From assembly GCA_015257605.1 (NCBI GenBank), contig JABZJV010000003.1, positions 1 through 29,461 of the forward strand: a stretch of DNA of 29,461 nt, in the 5' to 3' direction. Numbering within the stretch: position 1 is the first letter of the stretch; every line of letters begins with the position of its first letter. Shown here in pieces: positions 13,360 through 21,386 of the stretch. A program made the translations under genes and the position numbers. This stretch comes from Nanosynbacter sp. Its GTDB lineage: Bacteria > Patescibacteriota > Saccharimonadia > Saccharimonadales > Saccharimonadaceae. Below the pieces are notes generated by a model, which ran no database searches, was not told the origin of the DNA, and worked only from the letters and a program-made list of their open reading frames with translations.

Positions 13360-13593
13360 ATGAATATCAAACCCCTAGACATAGTATCTATGATAGGTAT
13401 TATTATCGTAGTATCAAGTAGTGCTATCTCTATGCATATTGCCGTAAAAGCAAGCAAGAAGCAAAAAGCTCAGCAAGAAAAAGACTCTAAAGCTAAAAAA
13501 ACAGAGCCAAGCAGTCCCGCAGCAAGCACCAGCGAACTCCGCGCCGAACTGGATGATTTGAAGAAGCGAGTCGTAGCGCTTGAGAAAAAATGA
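13360..13593 (+). CDS. small single-span membrane protein with C-terminal coiled coil
   Basis: The 77-residue protein has one membrane helix (about residues 8-30, MIGIIIVVSSSAISMHIAV), then a Lys/Gln/Glu-rich segment, a Ser/Pro linker, and a short heptad-like helix LRAELDDLKKRVVALEKK that could form a coiled coil. AAAGGA lies upstream of ATG 13360. I do not recognise a family. Its position just before the ABC operon may be chance, since a terminator-like hairpin follows it. Confidence 0.7.
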   Translation: MNIKPLDIVSMIGIIIVVSSSAISMHIAVKASKKQKAQQEKDSKAKKTEPSSPAASTSELRAELDDLKKRVVALEKK

Positions 13594-13606
13594 GCAATTA
13601 CAACCT

Positions 13607-13635
13607 AAAAATGTCATCATCCATTAAGACATTTT
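13607..13635 (+). terminator. terminator after the small membrane protein gene
   Basis: AAAATGTC (up to 13615) pairs with GACATTTT (13628-13635) around a 12-base loop. The A run before and T run after would let it work in either direction. Confidence 0.55.
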
Positions 13636-13742
13636 GTCCTGAAGTATAATGACAGACTAAGCAATTCTAAGGTGTTAAATTCATATTTTTATCCTTATCT
13701 CTTGATCAGTGAAAAATAATCCGTCGTGATTTCGTTGTCCAT

Positions 13743-13782
13743 TTCACATTCCCTTCACATACCCTTGCTACACTGGCATAGA
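13743..13782 (+). promoter_or_regulatory. ABC operon promoter region with OmpR-type direct repeats
   Basis: TTCACA occurs at 13743-13748 and again at 13754-13759, exactly 11 bases apart and each followed by a similar C-rich tail. This is the arrangement bound by OmpR/PhoB-family dimers. The second copy could also be the -35 box, with CATAGA (13777-13782) 17 bases later. The response regulator at 5650 is the obvious candidate to bind it. Confidence 0.5.
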
Positions 13783-13799
13783 ACCAAGAAAGGAGATCT

Positions 13800-15182
13800 A
13801 TGTCATTTATACAACGTGCCTGGTTGTATATCACCAGGAAAAAACTCAAAACGCTGATTTTGCTGGCGATTTTGCTGTGTATGTCGACGATTATGCTGAG
13901 TGGATTTGCCATCAAGCATTCGACCGACGCGGCGGCGCAGTCGCTCGACAAAACGCTCAAGGCCGGCTTCACGCTGGGCAATAATCCGCGCACCAATCCG
14001 GGAACCGCCCGCGGTTCGGGAACGGTGTCGAACAAAGACATCGACGCGGTGAAGAATCTGGAGGGCGTGACGGATTATGTCAAGCGCCAGAACGCCACGG
14101 TCGATTTTATCAATACCAAACTGGTGCCACTACCGAGTGGTGGCAGCGGTTATGATGCCGAGAAAGATAAACAGTTTGGCAACGCCGCTACCATCATCGG
14201 CGTCAATAAATCTGAGTCCGAGAAGAAGTTCCGGGCTGGCGCGCTCAAGCTCATCGCTGGCCGGCACATCACCGAGAACGATTCGCACAAGATTTTGGTG
14301 CACGAAGATTTCGCCAAGGCTAACAACCTGAAGCTTGGTAGTAAAATTAAGCTGAAGGCCAATCAATACGACACCGACAACGAACATCCATCCAAGGATG
14401 AGGTTGAGGTAGAAATCGTCGGTATATTTAACGGCAAGAATCCAAAGCAGGCGACCTATCAGGTGGAGCTGTTCGAGAATTTGTTCTTGACTGACATCGC
14501 GACGACCCGCCAGTTAAATGCGTATACCGAGCAAAATGAGATTTACCAAGATGCTACGTTCTTTACCAAAGGTACCAAGCAGCTGGACGAGGTGATGGCG
14601 CGGGCAAATAAGTTACCAGTCAATTGGCAAAAGTACCAATTGAACAAGAATAGCCAGGAACTGGCTGGCGTGACTGGCGCAGTGAACGGCGTGTACGGTC
14701 TGATCGACGGTATGTTGTGGGCGACAGCGCTGGTCGGTATCGCGGTGATCGGCATGGTGCTGTACTTGTGGATGAACGAGCGCAAGCGCGAAGCGGGCGT
14801 GCTCTTGGCGACGGGCGTGCCGCAGTCAAAGATTGTGCTGCAATACATCGCTGAGCTGGTGATGATCGCAGTGCTGAGCTTTGGTGCGTCGTACTTTACC
14901 GCAGGGCTGATCGCACAACAAATGGGTGATCACGTAGTATCGCAGGCGGCACAGAGCGCCACGCGTCAAGCTGGCAGTTCCCTCAACGGTGCATCGCTCG
15001 GTGCTGACGCTGACTCGGTGACGTCATCGCGCACGCTGGACAAGGTGACGGTTGGTGTGCAGCCGACGGATCTGCTGGCGGTGTGGGGCGCTGGACTGGC
15101 GGTGATTATCATTGCGGTGCTACTGGCTTCGCGGCCGATTACCCAATCAACGCCAAAAGAATTACTAACTGAAGTGGACTAG
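13800..15182 (+). CDS. ABC transporter permease, MacB/FtsX-like (first subunit)
   Basis: The 460-residue permease has the MacB/FtsX layout: one membrane helix at about residues 17-39, a large extracytoplasmic domain of about 255 residues (MacB periplasmic core-like), then three helices near 302-324, 345-370 and 428-448, and the usual final motif RPITQSTPKELL. The coupling segment MNERKREAGVLLATGVPQSKI lies between helices 2 and 3. AAGGAG lies before ATG 13800. It forms an operon with the second permease (six bases later) and the ATPase. Such systems export peptides or antibiotics, or transmit mechanical force to envelope proteins. The substrate is unknown. Confidence 0.93.
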   Translation: MSFIQRAWLYITRKKLKTLILLAILLCMSTIMLSGFAIKHSTDAAAQSLDKTLKAGFTLGNNPRTNPGTARGSGTVSNKDIDAVKNLEGVTDYVKRQNATVDFINTKLVPLPSGGSGYDAEKDKQFGNAATIIGVNKSESEKKFRAGALKLIAGRHITENDSHKILVHEDFAKANNLKLGSKIKLKANQYDTDNEHPSKDEVEVEIVGIFNGKNPKQATYQVELFENLFLTDIATTRQLNAYTEQNEIYQDATFFTKGTKQLDEVMARANKLPVNWQKYQLNKNSQELAGVTGAVNGVYGLIDGMLWATALVGIAVIGMVLYLWMNERKREAGVLLATGVPQSKIVLQYIAELVMIAVLSFGASYFTAGLIAQQMGDHVVSQAAQSATRQAGSSLNGASLGADADSVTSSRTLDKVTVGVQPTDLLAVWGAGLAVIIIAVLLASRPITQSTPKELLTEVD

Positions 15183-15188
15183 GGGCGA

Positions 15189-16430
15189 ATGATGACGATT
15201 ATCAAACGAGCCTGGACAGCTGTGACGCGTAAACGGCGTCGCAGCCTGACCATCGCCCTGATTATGACGCTGATTTTCACGCTGCTCATCGGCACGCTGA
15301 CGGTGCAGCAGACGATGGCGCAGCTGAAGCAATCGGTTGAACGTAATATCCGCGCCGGTTTTAGTATCGCCAGCAAGCAGCCGTCGGGCGAGGTGCCGAT
15401 GGAAATGGCACGACAGGTGCAGCGTGCACATGGCGTCAAAGCACACAATTTCCAGGCAGAGACTACCGCGGGACTGCCGGACAAGCAGTTGATCGACGTG
15501 GCAGGCAGCGGCGTGCAGCTGGACTCTGGAATTGCTGGCGAAGCAAAAGTGACAGGCGCGACACAGAGCGATCTGCTCGGTGAGTTCACCGGTCGATTTT
15601 ACCAACTAGAGCAGGGCAGGCACTTGACCGAGCGCGACCAAAACGCGGCCCTCATTCACAAAACGTTTGCCGAGAAAAATAGTATCAAGCCAGGCGACAA
15701 GCTGGACATTACCAAAGACGGCCGGCGGGTGACGGTGACCATCGCTGGTATCTTTAGTGGTAAAGGCGAAAAGCCGGCGGTCTTGCAGTCCGACATGGCG
15801 GAGAATCATCTCATCACCAACTTGGCTGCGGCGCAGCAGCTGACAGGTAGCCAGCAGTTGACACGAGTAACGTATTTCGCCGAAAATCCACATCAGCTGA
15901 AGTCGCTAACAGACCACACCAAAAGCCTACCAAACGTCGATTGGAAAAAATTTAGCCTGACTGACAACGGGGCGGCATTCGCTGGCGTCCTCCAAAACAT
16001 CGCTGGCATTCAAAACATTTTGACGATTGCCACCATCGGCGCAGCCGCGGCAGGGTTGGCGGTGCTGTCACTGGTGCTGGTGTTCTGGGTGCGCGGCCGC
16101 TTGCATGAAATTGGTATCTTGCTGTCCATCGGCACGTCGAAGCGGCAGATTATCGGGCAGTTCTTGGCGGAGCTCGCCATCATCGCCGCAGTCAGTTCGG
16201 TGTTTGCGCTTGGTATCGGTTCGGTCGCCTCGTCGCAGATTTCTACCGCCCTCACAGCGCAAACCGACCAAAGCCAGCGCATAGAAAAGACTGCGGTGCA
16301 AGCCGCGCCAGTAGCGACCTACCTAGAGGCTTTCGCCTTCGGCTACATGGTCGTTCTGCTATCAGCCATCGCTGCCACCGCGCCAATCATGCGCCAATCA
16401 CCAAAGCAAATTTTAGCAAAATTAAGTTAG
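15189..16430 (+). CDS. ABC transporter permease, MacB/FtsX-like (second subunit)
   Basis: The 413-residue paralogue of the preceding permease has the same plan: a basic N-terminus, a helix at about 17-38, an extracytoplasmic domain to about 270, then helices near 272-298, 315-345 and 378-400, and a C-terminal APIMRQSPKQIL. The loop RGRLHEIGILLSIGTSKRQI matches the MacB/FtsX coupling segment. With the first subunit it would give a heterodimer, as in two-permease MacB-type systems. The ATPase follows nine bases on. An alternative start, ATG 15192, would change one residue. Confidence 0.93.
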   Translation: MMTIIKRAWTAVTRKRRRSLTIALIMTLIFTLLIGTLTVQQTMAQLKQSVERNIRAGFSIASKQPSGEVPMEMARQVQRAHGVKAHNFQAETTAGLPDKQLIDVAGSGVQLDSGIAGEAKVTGATQSDLLGEFTGRFYQLEQGRHLTERDQNAALIHKTFAEKNSIKPGDKLDITKDGRRVTVTIAGIFSGKGEKPAVLQSDMAENHLITNLAAAQQLTGSQQLTRVTYFAENPHQLKSLTDHTKSLPNVDWKKFSLTDNGAAFAGVLQNIAGIQNILTIATIGAAAAGLAVLSLVLVFWVRGRLHEIGILLSIGTSKRQIIGQFLAELAIIAAVSSVFALGIGSVASSQISTALTAQTDQSQRIEKTAVQAAPVATYLEAFAFGYMVVLLSAIAATAPIMRQSPKQILAKLS

Positions 16431-16438
16431 GAGTTATT

Positions 16439-17068
16439 ATGTCAATACTTACGTTACGCGATATCATCTATTCATACGCTGACGGCACTAGCAATGTGCT
16501 CAACGGCATCAATTATCAATTTGAAAAAGGCACGTTCTACGCCATCGTCGGTAGTTCTGGCGCTGGTAAATCGACACTGCTGGGGCTACTAGCGGGACTG
16601 GACACGCCAACTGGCGGGCAGATTTTGTTCGACGATGAAGACATTGCCGAGCAGGATTATTCGCATCATCGCAAGCACAATATCTCGCTGGTGTTTCAGA
16701 ATTATAACCTGATCGATTATCTGACGCCGCTAGAAAACTTGAAATTGGTTAATTCCAAGGCCACCAACGAAACGTTGCATGCCATGGGCCTGGACGACGA
16801 TCACATCCACCGCAACGTCATGAAACTTTCTGGCGGCCAGCAACAGCGCGTAGCGATCGGTCGAGCACTGGTGTCCTCCGCACCGATTATCTTGGCAGAC
16901 GAGCCAACTGGTAACCTGGACGAAACCACCGCCGCCGACATCATCGACATCCTGCGCCGCGCCGCCCACGAAAACGACAAATGCGTCATCGTCGTCACCC
17001 ATAGTAAACAGCTAGCCAAAGAGGCGGATGTGGTGTTGAAGCTGAAAGATAAGAAACTAAAGAAGTAA
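16439..17068 (+). CDS. ABC transporter ATP-binding protein (LolD/MacB type)
   Basis: The 209-residue ATPase is complete: Walker A GSSGAGKST, Q-loop in FQNYNLIDYLTPLENL, signature LSGGQQQRVAIGRAL, Walker B IILADEPTGNLDE with the D-loop region, and the H-loop histidine in VVTHS. Length and motifs place it in the LolD/MacB/FtsE group, which energises MacB-type permeases such as the two encoded upstream. AGGAG precedes ATG 16439. It is the last gene of the operon; no strong terminator follows. Confidence 0.96.
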   Translation: MSILTLRDIIYSYADGTSNVLNGINYQFEKGTFYAIVGSSGAGKSTLLGLLAGLDTPTGGQILFDDEDIAEQDYSHHRKHNISLVFQNYNLIDYLTPLENLKLVNSKATNETLHAMGLDDDHIHRNVMKLSGGQQQRVAIGRALVSSAPIILADEPTGNLDETTAADIIDILRRAAHENDKCVIVVTHSKQLAKEADVVLKLKDKKLKK

Positions 17069-17220
17069 AATCGATAATACTGCTCATAAAGTGGGCTGGT
17101 TAACGCAATTTTTAAAGCCGGAATGAGTTCACTTGGATAAGGTTGACAGTGCAGATTTCCGACATAACGTTAGTTTGAAAGCGATTCTGCGGGCGTATCA
17201 TAAAGCAAAGTTATAGGTAT
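17069..17220. other. intergenic stretch with a possible decayed coding remnant
   Basis: Read in one frame (17091-17216), the sequence gives WLTQFLKPE, a stop, then ADFRHNVSLKAILRAYHKAKL and a stop, which has a protein-like composition. It could be the broken end of a lost gene. I cannot name a family, and chance is not excluded. Confidence 0.2.
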
Positions 17221-17249
17221 TTGCATATTTCGCCCGCCAGCGCTATAAT
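17221..17249 (+). promoter_or_regulatory. promoter of the racemase leader transcript
   Basis: TTGCAT (17221-17226) and TATAAT (17244-17249) are 17 bases apart. The predicted +1 falls on or next to the ATG of the leader ORF at 17256. Confidence 0.7.
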
Positions 17250-17255
17250 CACCCC

Positions 17256-17333
17256 ATGACCATAAAACGACAATTCATCAGTACCGCCTGGCAAAGCACG
17301 CGTTTTCGCCGCGGCTTGTTGAATTGTTCGTAA
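17256..17333 (+). CDS. 25-residue putative leader peptide upstream of the racemase
   Basis: This ORF begins with ATG six bases after a strong -10 box and would be translated as a leaderless message. The product starts MTIKRQF and has several arginines near its end (TRFRRG), whose codons lie in the sequence CGCCGCGGC at 17307-17315. That sequence can pair with the 5' part of the downstream terminator (GCCGCG, 17366-17371). This is the arrangement of an attenuator, where ribosome position decides which hairpin forms. The amino acid sensed is not clear: arginine codons stand out, and there is one Trp codon. Confidence 0.4.
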   Translation: MTIKRQFISTAWQSTRFRRGLLNCS

Positions 17334-17366
17334 ATTTCTTCTGAAAATACCAACCATGACTAGAGG

Positions 17367-17383
17367 CCGCGCGCGGTTTTTTT
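17367..17383 (+). terminator. attenuator-type terminator before the racemase gene
   Basis: The self-complementary CCGCGCGCGG (17367-17376) is followed by seven T residues, 21 bases before the racemase start. Its 5' half can alternatively pair with CGCGGC (17310-17315) inside the leader ORF. Confidence 0.5.
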
Positions 17384-17403
17384 ATATGACCAAAGGAGGA
17401 ACC

Positions 17404-18111
17404 ATGGAACAAAGAATAATTATCATTGGCGGCATGGGACCGCAGGTAAGCTTGGAACTACACCGGCGAATAATTCGGCGAACATCAGCAAACGGCGCAA
17501 GAGACGGCACAGATTTCCCGTACATCGTTCATTTGTCGCTACCAGTTCCTGATTTTATCGCCAACGAATCGCGGCGCAGCGAAGCCTTGGAAATTATCAT
17601 AAACGAACTGAAAAACATTGACGCGTCGATGGACGACGTTATCATAATTGCCTGCAATACCGCGCATTTACTACAGCCAGATATTGAACGGCAGCTGAAT
17701 ATTCACATAACTTCCATGGTGGATGCCGCAATTGATTATGTTAGCCGCCATCATAAAACAATTCGATTGTTAGCATCGCCGACAGCCATCCGCACTGGAC
17801 TATACGATAAACCGCTAAAAACTGCTGGAGTAACCGTACTAACGCCAGATGATAACGAAAGACAAGCGCTAGAGACAATAATTCGTGCATTAATCGCCGG
17901 ACGGACAGTACCGCAATTAGCACTAGAGAAAGTAGAAAGAATAGCTAAGTTTGATAGGGTAGAGATAGACAACTATGTAGAAAATCACCTCAATAATCCG
18001 CCGATACTGCTAGGTTGCACCGAACTATCTTGCGCCTTCGCCAAAAGACCAAACACTATCGACCCGATGAATATTCTGATTAACCATCTAGCAACCAGGG
18101 GAGTACTATAG
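17404..18111 (+). CDS. aspartate/glutamate racemase family protein
   Basis: The 235-residue protein has the Asp/Glu racemase superfamily signature: GGMGP near the N-terminus (9-13), the first catalytic cysteine Cys84 in ACNTAH, and the second, Cys205, in GCTELS. These PLP-independent racemases use the two cysteines as acid and base. Members act on aspartate, glutamate or, as in RacX/YgeA, a broad range of amino acids; the exact substrate cannot be read here. AAAGGAGG is placed correctly for ATG 17404; the earlier in-frame ATG at 17356 lies in front of the terminator. With the CntK-like racemase and the VanX-like peptidase, it is the third D-amino-acid enzyme in the window. Confidence 0.92.
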   Translation: MEQRIIIIGGMGPQVSLELHRRIIRRTSANGARDGTDFPYIVHLSLPVPDFIANESRRSEALEIIINELKNIDASMDDVIIIACNTAHLLQPDIERQLNIHITSMVDAAIDYVSRHHKTIRLLASPTAIRTGLYDKPLKTAGVTVLTPDDNERQALETIIRALIAGRTVPQLALEKVERIAKFDRVEIDNYVENHLNNPPILLGCTELSCAFAKRPNTIDPMNILINHLATRGVL

Positions 18112-18157
18112 CTAAACCTGACAATAAGCCAGAAACAACAGTTAAATCAAATAGCTC

Positions 18158-18811
18158 TTACCAAATAATCCCATCAGCATAAGCCTGCCATGACTGCTGT
18201 TCGTCGGCTGTCATTGATCGAGCTAAGCTGACAGCTTGCGATAGGACAGCACTGTCGATTTTTATGGTTTGTCCAGTGTCTACCTCGGGCCAACCGGCTT
18301 GTTCTGCTAGCTTGGTTTCGGCAGCAATCTTCTGTGCGGGATTTAATCCTGAGCCGCCATGCTCGCTGATAGCGCGACGAACAATCTTTGCATACGAATC
18401 ACCGTCTTGCACAGCGTAAGTGTAGCTGCCCAACTGGGGTTTCAACTTATTCACAGACGACCGCGCGGCTTTATCGTCTGGTTTATTTTTCTTTTCTGTC
18501 TCATTCTTATTGCTTTGCTCTTGGCTGCCAGTAGCTTTCTTGGCGGCCCCAGCATCTTTGTTGGCATTAGCGGCATTAGCATTATTTTTCTGCGGCACGA
18601 GTTGCTGAACAGTACTGTCATCTGACTTAACTTTCATCTTCTGCTCAACCGATTTAGAACTCTTTTGCTGATCTTTACTTTTTAGTAAATTCTCTGTATC
18701 AGCTGCTGCGTTTGTTTGCTTGACAGCTGCAAACAGTGAAACCACTAGCAATACAACCGCACAAACGGCTGCCACTCTTTTCTCTGTAATATCATACCCT
18801 CTAATTTTCAT
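18158..18811 (-). CDS. membrane-anchored or secreted protein with LysM-like C-terminal domain
   Basis: The 217-residue protein has a short basic N-terminus, a hydrophobic signal or anchor at about residues 13-33 ending near TNAAA, a long low-complexity Lys/Asn/Gln/Ala linker (about 40-125), and a C-terminal domain beginning YTYAVQDGDSYAKIVRRAI and ending DTGQTIKIDSAV. This recalls the LysM fold that binds peptidoglycan glycans. About 28 residues follow the domain. ATG 18811 is chosen because AAGGAGG lies nine bases upstream; a longer ORF from 18868 would add an implausible Cys-rich N-terminus. It is divergent from the capsule operon. Confidence 0.8.
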   Translation of the reverse strand: MKIRGYDITEKRVAAVCAVVLLVVSLFAAVKQTNAAADTENLLKSKDQQKSSKSVEQKMKVKSDDSTVQQLVPQKNNANAANANKDAGAAKKATGSQEQSNKNETEKKNKPDDKAARSSVNKLKPQLGSYTYAVQDGDSYAKIVRRAISEHGGSGLNPAQKIAAETKLAEQAGWPEVDTGQTIKIDSAVLSQAVSLARSMTADEQQSWQAYADGIIW

Positions 18812-18853
18812 AAGCACCCTCCTTAGCGCCCTACAGAAATAATAGCAAACTTT

Positions 18854-18878
18854 GCATAAGCGTAACAAGCATAAGCGT
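18854..18878. repeat. short direct repeat upstream of the LysM-like gene
   Basis: GCATAAGCGT occurs at 18854-18863 and 18869-18878, 15 bases apart. It overlaps the probable leftward promoter (TTGTTA, 18 bases, TATTAT on the minus strand) and may be a binding site. Confidence 0.4.
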
Positions 18879-18947
18879 TATAAAGGCCTATCTAAGCTAG
18901 GTATGGCTTAATAATCATAAAAGCCTTAGCACTATCCCACGATAATA

Positions 18948-18976
18948 TTTACAAAAAGAGAAATTTATGCTACAAT
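18948..18976 (+). promoter_or_regulatory. promoter of the capsule/exopolysaccharide operon
   Basis: TTTACA (18948-18953) and TACAAT (18971-18976) are 17 bases apart. The predicted leader is about 34 bases, with AAGGGAG at 19006-19012 before ATG 19017. Confidence 0.65.
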
Positions 18977-19016
18977 AGAAAGAGTAATACATTGCAAATA
19001 ACTTCAAGGGAGCTCT

Positions 19017-19640
19017 ATGGAAGAGATTAATCTTTACGATTTATTGCGCTTTTATGCCAAAAGATGGCTAACCATCGCTATCGCTGCTATGATTGGCGCA
19101 ATTATCAGCATTACCTATACTTATTTTATCCAGCAGCCACAGTACAAAAGCTCAGCAACTATCCTGCTGGTTGGTGCCGACCATTCGAGCAGTAATCAGG
19201 GTTCAGTGACTCTCAATAACTATGTAAAATTATTCACGTCGCGCCGTGTACTTGATCCGGTTATTACGAATAACGATTATTCGGAAGATTATAAAACCCT
19301 ATCTGGCAATACTACAGCAGAAAACGTTAAAAACACCGACATCATCAACGTATCGATGAGCACCTCAAACCCAAAAACCAGCAAAGCACTTTTAGAGTCG
19401 GCTATCCAAGAATTCGAGGAGCAGTCCAAATCACTCTATGGCAACAGTTCTGTCAAAATCAGCGTCGTCGACTCGGCCGACACCCCAAACAGCCCGTCGA
19501 ATATCAAGCCGCTGCAGCAAATCGGCTTAGTTGCCGCCGCCTCGGTAGCACTGACCGTAATCGTACTGTTCTTCATCTATGACTACAGAAAATCACAGCT
19601 AATCGCTCAGACGAAACCAAAGATTGCAAAATATAATTAA
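19017..19640 (+). CDS. Wzz/YveK-like polysaccharide chain-length or co-polymerase protein
   Basis: The 207-residue protein has two membrane helices (about residues 17-37 and 168-189) flanking an extracytoplasmic region, as in Wzz and Gram-positive CapA/YveK co-polymerases. The N-terminal INLYDLLRFYAKRWLTI and the proline-rich stretch APNSPSN-like (DTPNSPSNIKPL) just before helix 2 are typical. The cytoplasmic tail is short and carries no kinase domain; no tyrosine kinase gene follows in this operon. It likely sets polymer length for the EpsG-like polymerase encoded downstream. It is the first gene of the operon. Confidence 0.88.
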   Translation: MEEINLYDLLRFYAKRWLTIAIAAMIGAIISITYTYFIQQPQYKSSATILLVGADHSSSNQGSVTLNNYVKLFTSRRVLDPVITNNDYSEDYKTLSGNTTAENVKNTDIINVSMSTSNPKTSKALLESAIQEFEEQSKSLYGNSSVKISVVDSADTPNSPSNIKPLQQIGLVAAASVALTVIVLFFIYDYRKSQLIAQTKPKIAKYN

Positions 19641-19663
19641 ACAACGCTAAGGAAACCGAAACA

Positions 19664-20284
19664 ATGTATCAAAAATACGGAAAGCGCCTCATGGACATGC
19701 TTTTCTCCGTAATCGCGTTAATAATATTGTCTGTGCCTATGCTAATCATAGCCGTAGCCATAAAACTAACGTCGCCAGGGCCAGTATTTTTTCGCCATCA
19801 ACGCTACGGCAAAGACAAAAAGCCATTCACTATCAACAAATTCCGCACAATGTCTGTAAAGGCTCCAAAAAACATGCCGACTAACAGTTTTTCAAAAGCT
19901 TCTAGTTTTATTACCCCGTTTGGCGCAATCTTGCGAAAATTGTCTCTCGATGAACTGCCTCAACTATTTAACGTATTGCGAGGCGATATGAGTGTTATTG
20001 GACCGCGTCCAGTTATTTTGGCAGAAAAATCGCTGATAGCTTTGCGCGACAAACACGATGCTAACTCTCTAAAACCAGGCATCACTGGATGGGCGCAAGT
20101 CAATGGCCGCGACGAGTTAGACGATATAGATAAAGCCACCCTAGACGGTGAATACGCAAACAGCGTAAGTCCAAAAACGGACATTAAAATATTCCTCAAA
20201 ACAATCGCCATAGTGCTGAAAAGAACAGGCAACCGAGAGGGAAGCGAACAAGAAAGTATTGGAATTAACAATGCATCAAAATAG
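19664..20284 (+). CDS. initiating sugar-phosphate transferase (undecaprenyl-phosphate phosphoglycosyl transferase)
   Basis: The 206-residue protein fits the minimal PglC/WcaJ-type catalytic unit. It has an N-terminal membrane helix (about 12-32), then YGKDKKPFTINKFRTM, the catalytic-region sequence LSLDELPQLFNVLRGDMS with the Asp-Glu dyad, GPRP, and PGITGWAQVNGRD. It would move a sugar phosphate from a UDP-sugar to undecaprenyl phosphate, starting repeat-unit synthesis at the inner face of the membrane. AAGGAAA lies before ATG 19664. The next gene overlaps its end by 14 bases. Confidence 0.95.
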   Translation: MYQKYGKRLMDMLFSVIALIILSVPMLIIAVAIKLTSPGPVFFRHQRYGKDKKPFTINKFRTMSVKAPKNMPTNSFSKASSFITPFGAILRKLSLDELPQLFNVLRGDMSVIGPRPVILAEKSLIALRDKHDANSLKPGITGWAQVNGRDELDDIDKATLDGEYANSVSPKTDIKIFLKTIAIVLKRTGNREGSEQESIGINNASK

Positions 20285-21386
20285 AAAAAGCTCAAAGAAG
20301 ATATTGTTCACGTCACACACTGCAAACTTCCAAAAATTCAACCGTCCGTTCATGCATATGATGAGCGAAAAAGGCTGGCAAGTCCATTACGCGTCGATGG
20401 GCGAGGAAGAGATTCTGGATTGCGATAAGTCATTTGTTGTACCATTTACGCGAAGCCCGTTCAAACTGAGTAATATTACCGCTTACAGACAGTTGAAAAA
20501 GATTATCAACCAAGAAAACTACGACATCATTCACACTCACACGCCGATGGGTAGCGTAGTAACGCGGCTGGCTGCCAAAAAGGCTCGTAAAAACGGTACT
20601 AAAATTATCTATACAGCCCACGGTTTTCACTTTTTCAAAGGCGCGCCTCTGTTAAATTGGCTAATTTATTATCCAGTTGAGCGCCTGATGGCTCGCCATA
20701 CGGACACGCTTATTACTATCAATAAAGAGGATTACCATCGCGCTAAAAAACAATTCAAGACAAATGTTATATACATGCCAGGCGTGGGTGTTGATCCGAA
20801 GCGTTTCAAGCCGAAGCTCACTGCCAAGCAAAAGCTAGAACTTCGCAAATCACTCGGTCTTAAAAAAGACGACTTCGTGATGATTTATCCGGCAGAATTA
20901 AATAAAAATAAAAATCAAACCTTACTACTACATGTGTTGCACGAAATCAATAAAGAAGATAAATCAGTACATTTACTGCTGGCTGGCAAAGATAATCTAA
21001 ATGGCTACCATAAAAAACTTGCCGATAAACTAGGCATAGCTAAGAACGTGCGCTTTTTAGGCTACCGTTCTGACATTCCGCAATTACTACAAATGTCTGA
21101 CCTGTCTGTATCGGCTAGTCACCGAGAAGGTCTACCTGTCCATCTGATCGAAGCAATGTTCGCTGGACTACCAATAGTCACTACCAAATGCCGCGGAGCA
21201 ACTGAGTTAGTGGAGGACGGCGTGAATGGGTTTGTGGTTGGATTTAATGAAGATGAATTCATAGAAGGCATACAGAAAACTAGGAATAATAAAATTTTAA
21301 AAAAATCAGTAAGGATTTACTCGATAGATAATATATCAGTGAAAATTAATAAAATATATAAAGAAACGCTATGCAAGAAAGTCTGA
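20271..21386 (+). CDS. glycosyltransferase family 4 (GT-B fold)
   Basis: The 371-residue protein has the GT-B two-domain layout. The N-terminal domain (FTSHTANFQKFNRPF, then HTHTPMGSVVTRLAA and TAHGFHFFKG) is typical of transferases adding the second sugar to the lipid-linked intermediate. The C-terminal domain has GVGVDPKRF, LLAGK, VRFLGYRSDIPQLL, and the E-x7-E element in REGLPVHLIEAMFAG. The donor sugar is unknown. ATG 20271 is preferred over an upstream in-frame TTG (20259) and overlaps the transferase gene by 14 bases, so translation is coupled. Confidence 0.93.
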   Translation: MHQNRKSSKKILFTSHTANFQKFNRPFMHMMSEKGWQVHYASMGEEEILDCDKSFVVPFTRSPFKLSNITAYRQLKKIINQENYDIIHTHTPMGSVVTRLAAKKARKNGTKIIYTAHGFHFFKGAPLLNWLIYYPVERLMARHTDTLITINKEDYHRAKKQFKTNVIYMPGVGVDPKRFKPKLTAKQKLELRKSLGLKKDDFVMIYPAELNKNKNQTLLLHVLHEINKEDKSVHLLLAGKDNLNGYHKKLADKLGIAKNVRFLGYRSDIPQLLQMSDLSVSASHREGLPVHLIEAMFAGLPIVTTKCRGATELVEDGVNGFVVGFNEDEFIEGIQKTRNNKILKKSVRIYSIDNISVKINKIYKETLCKKV

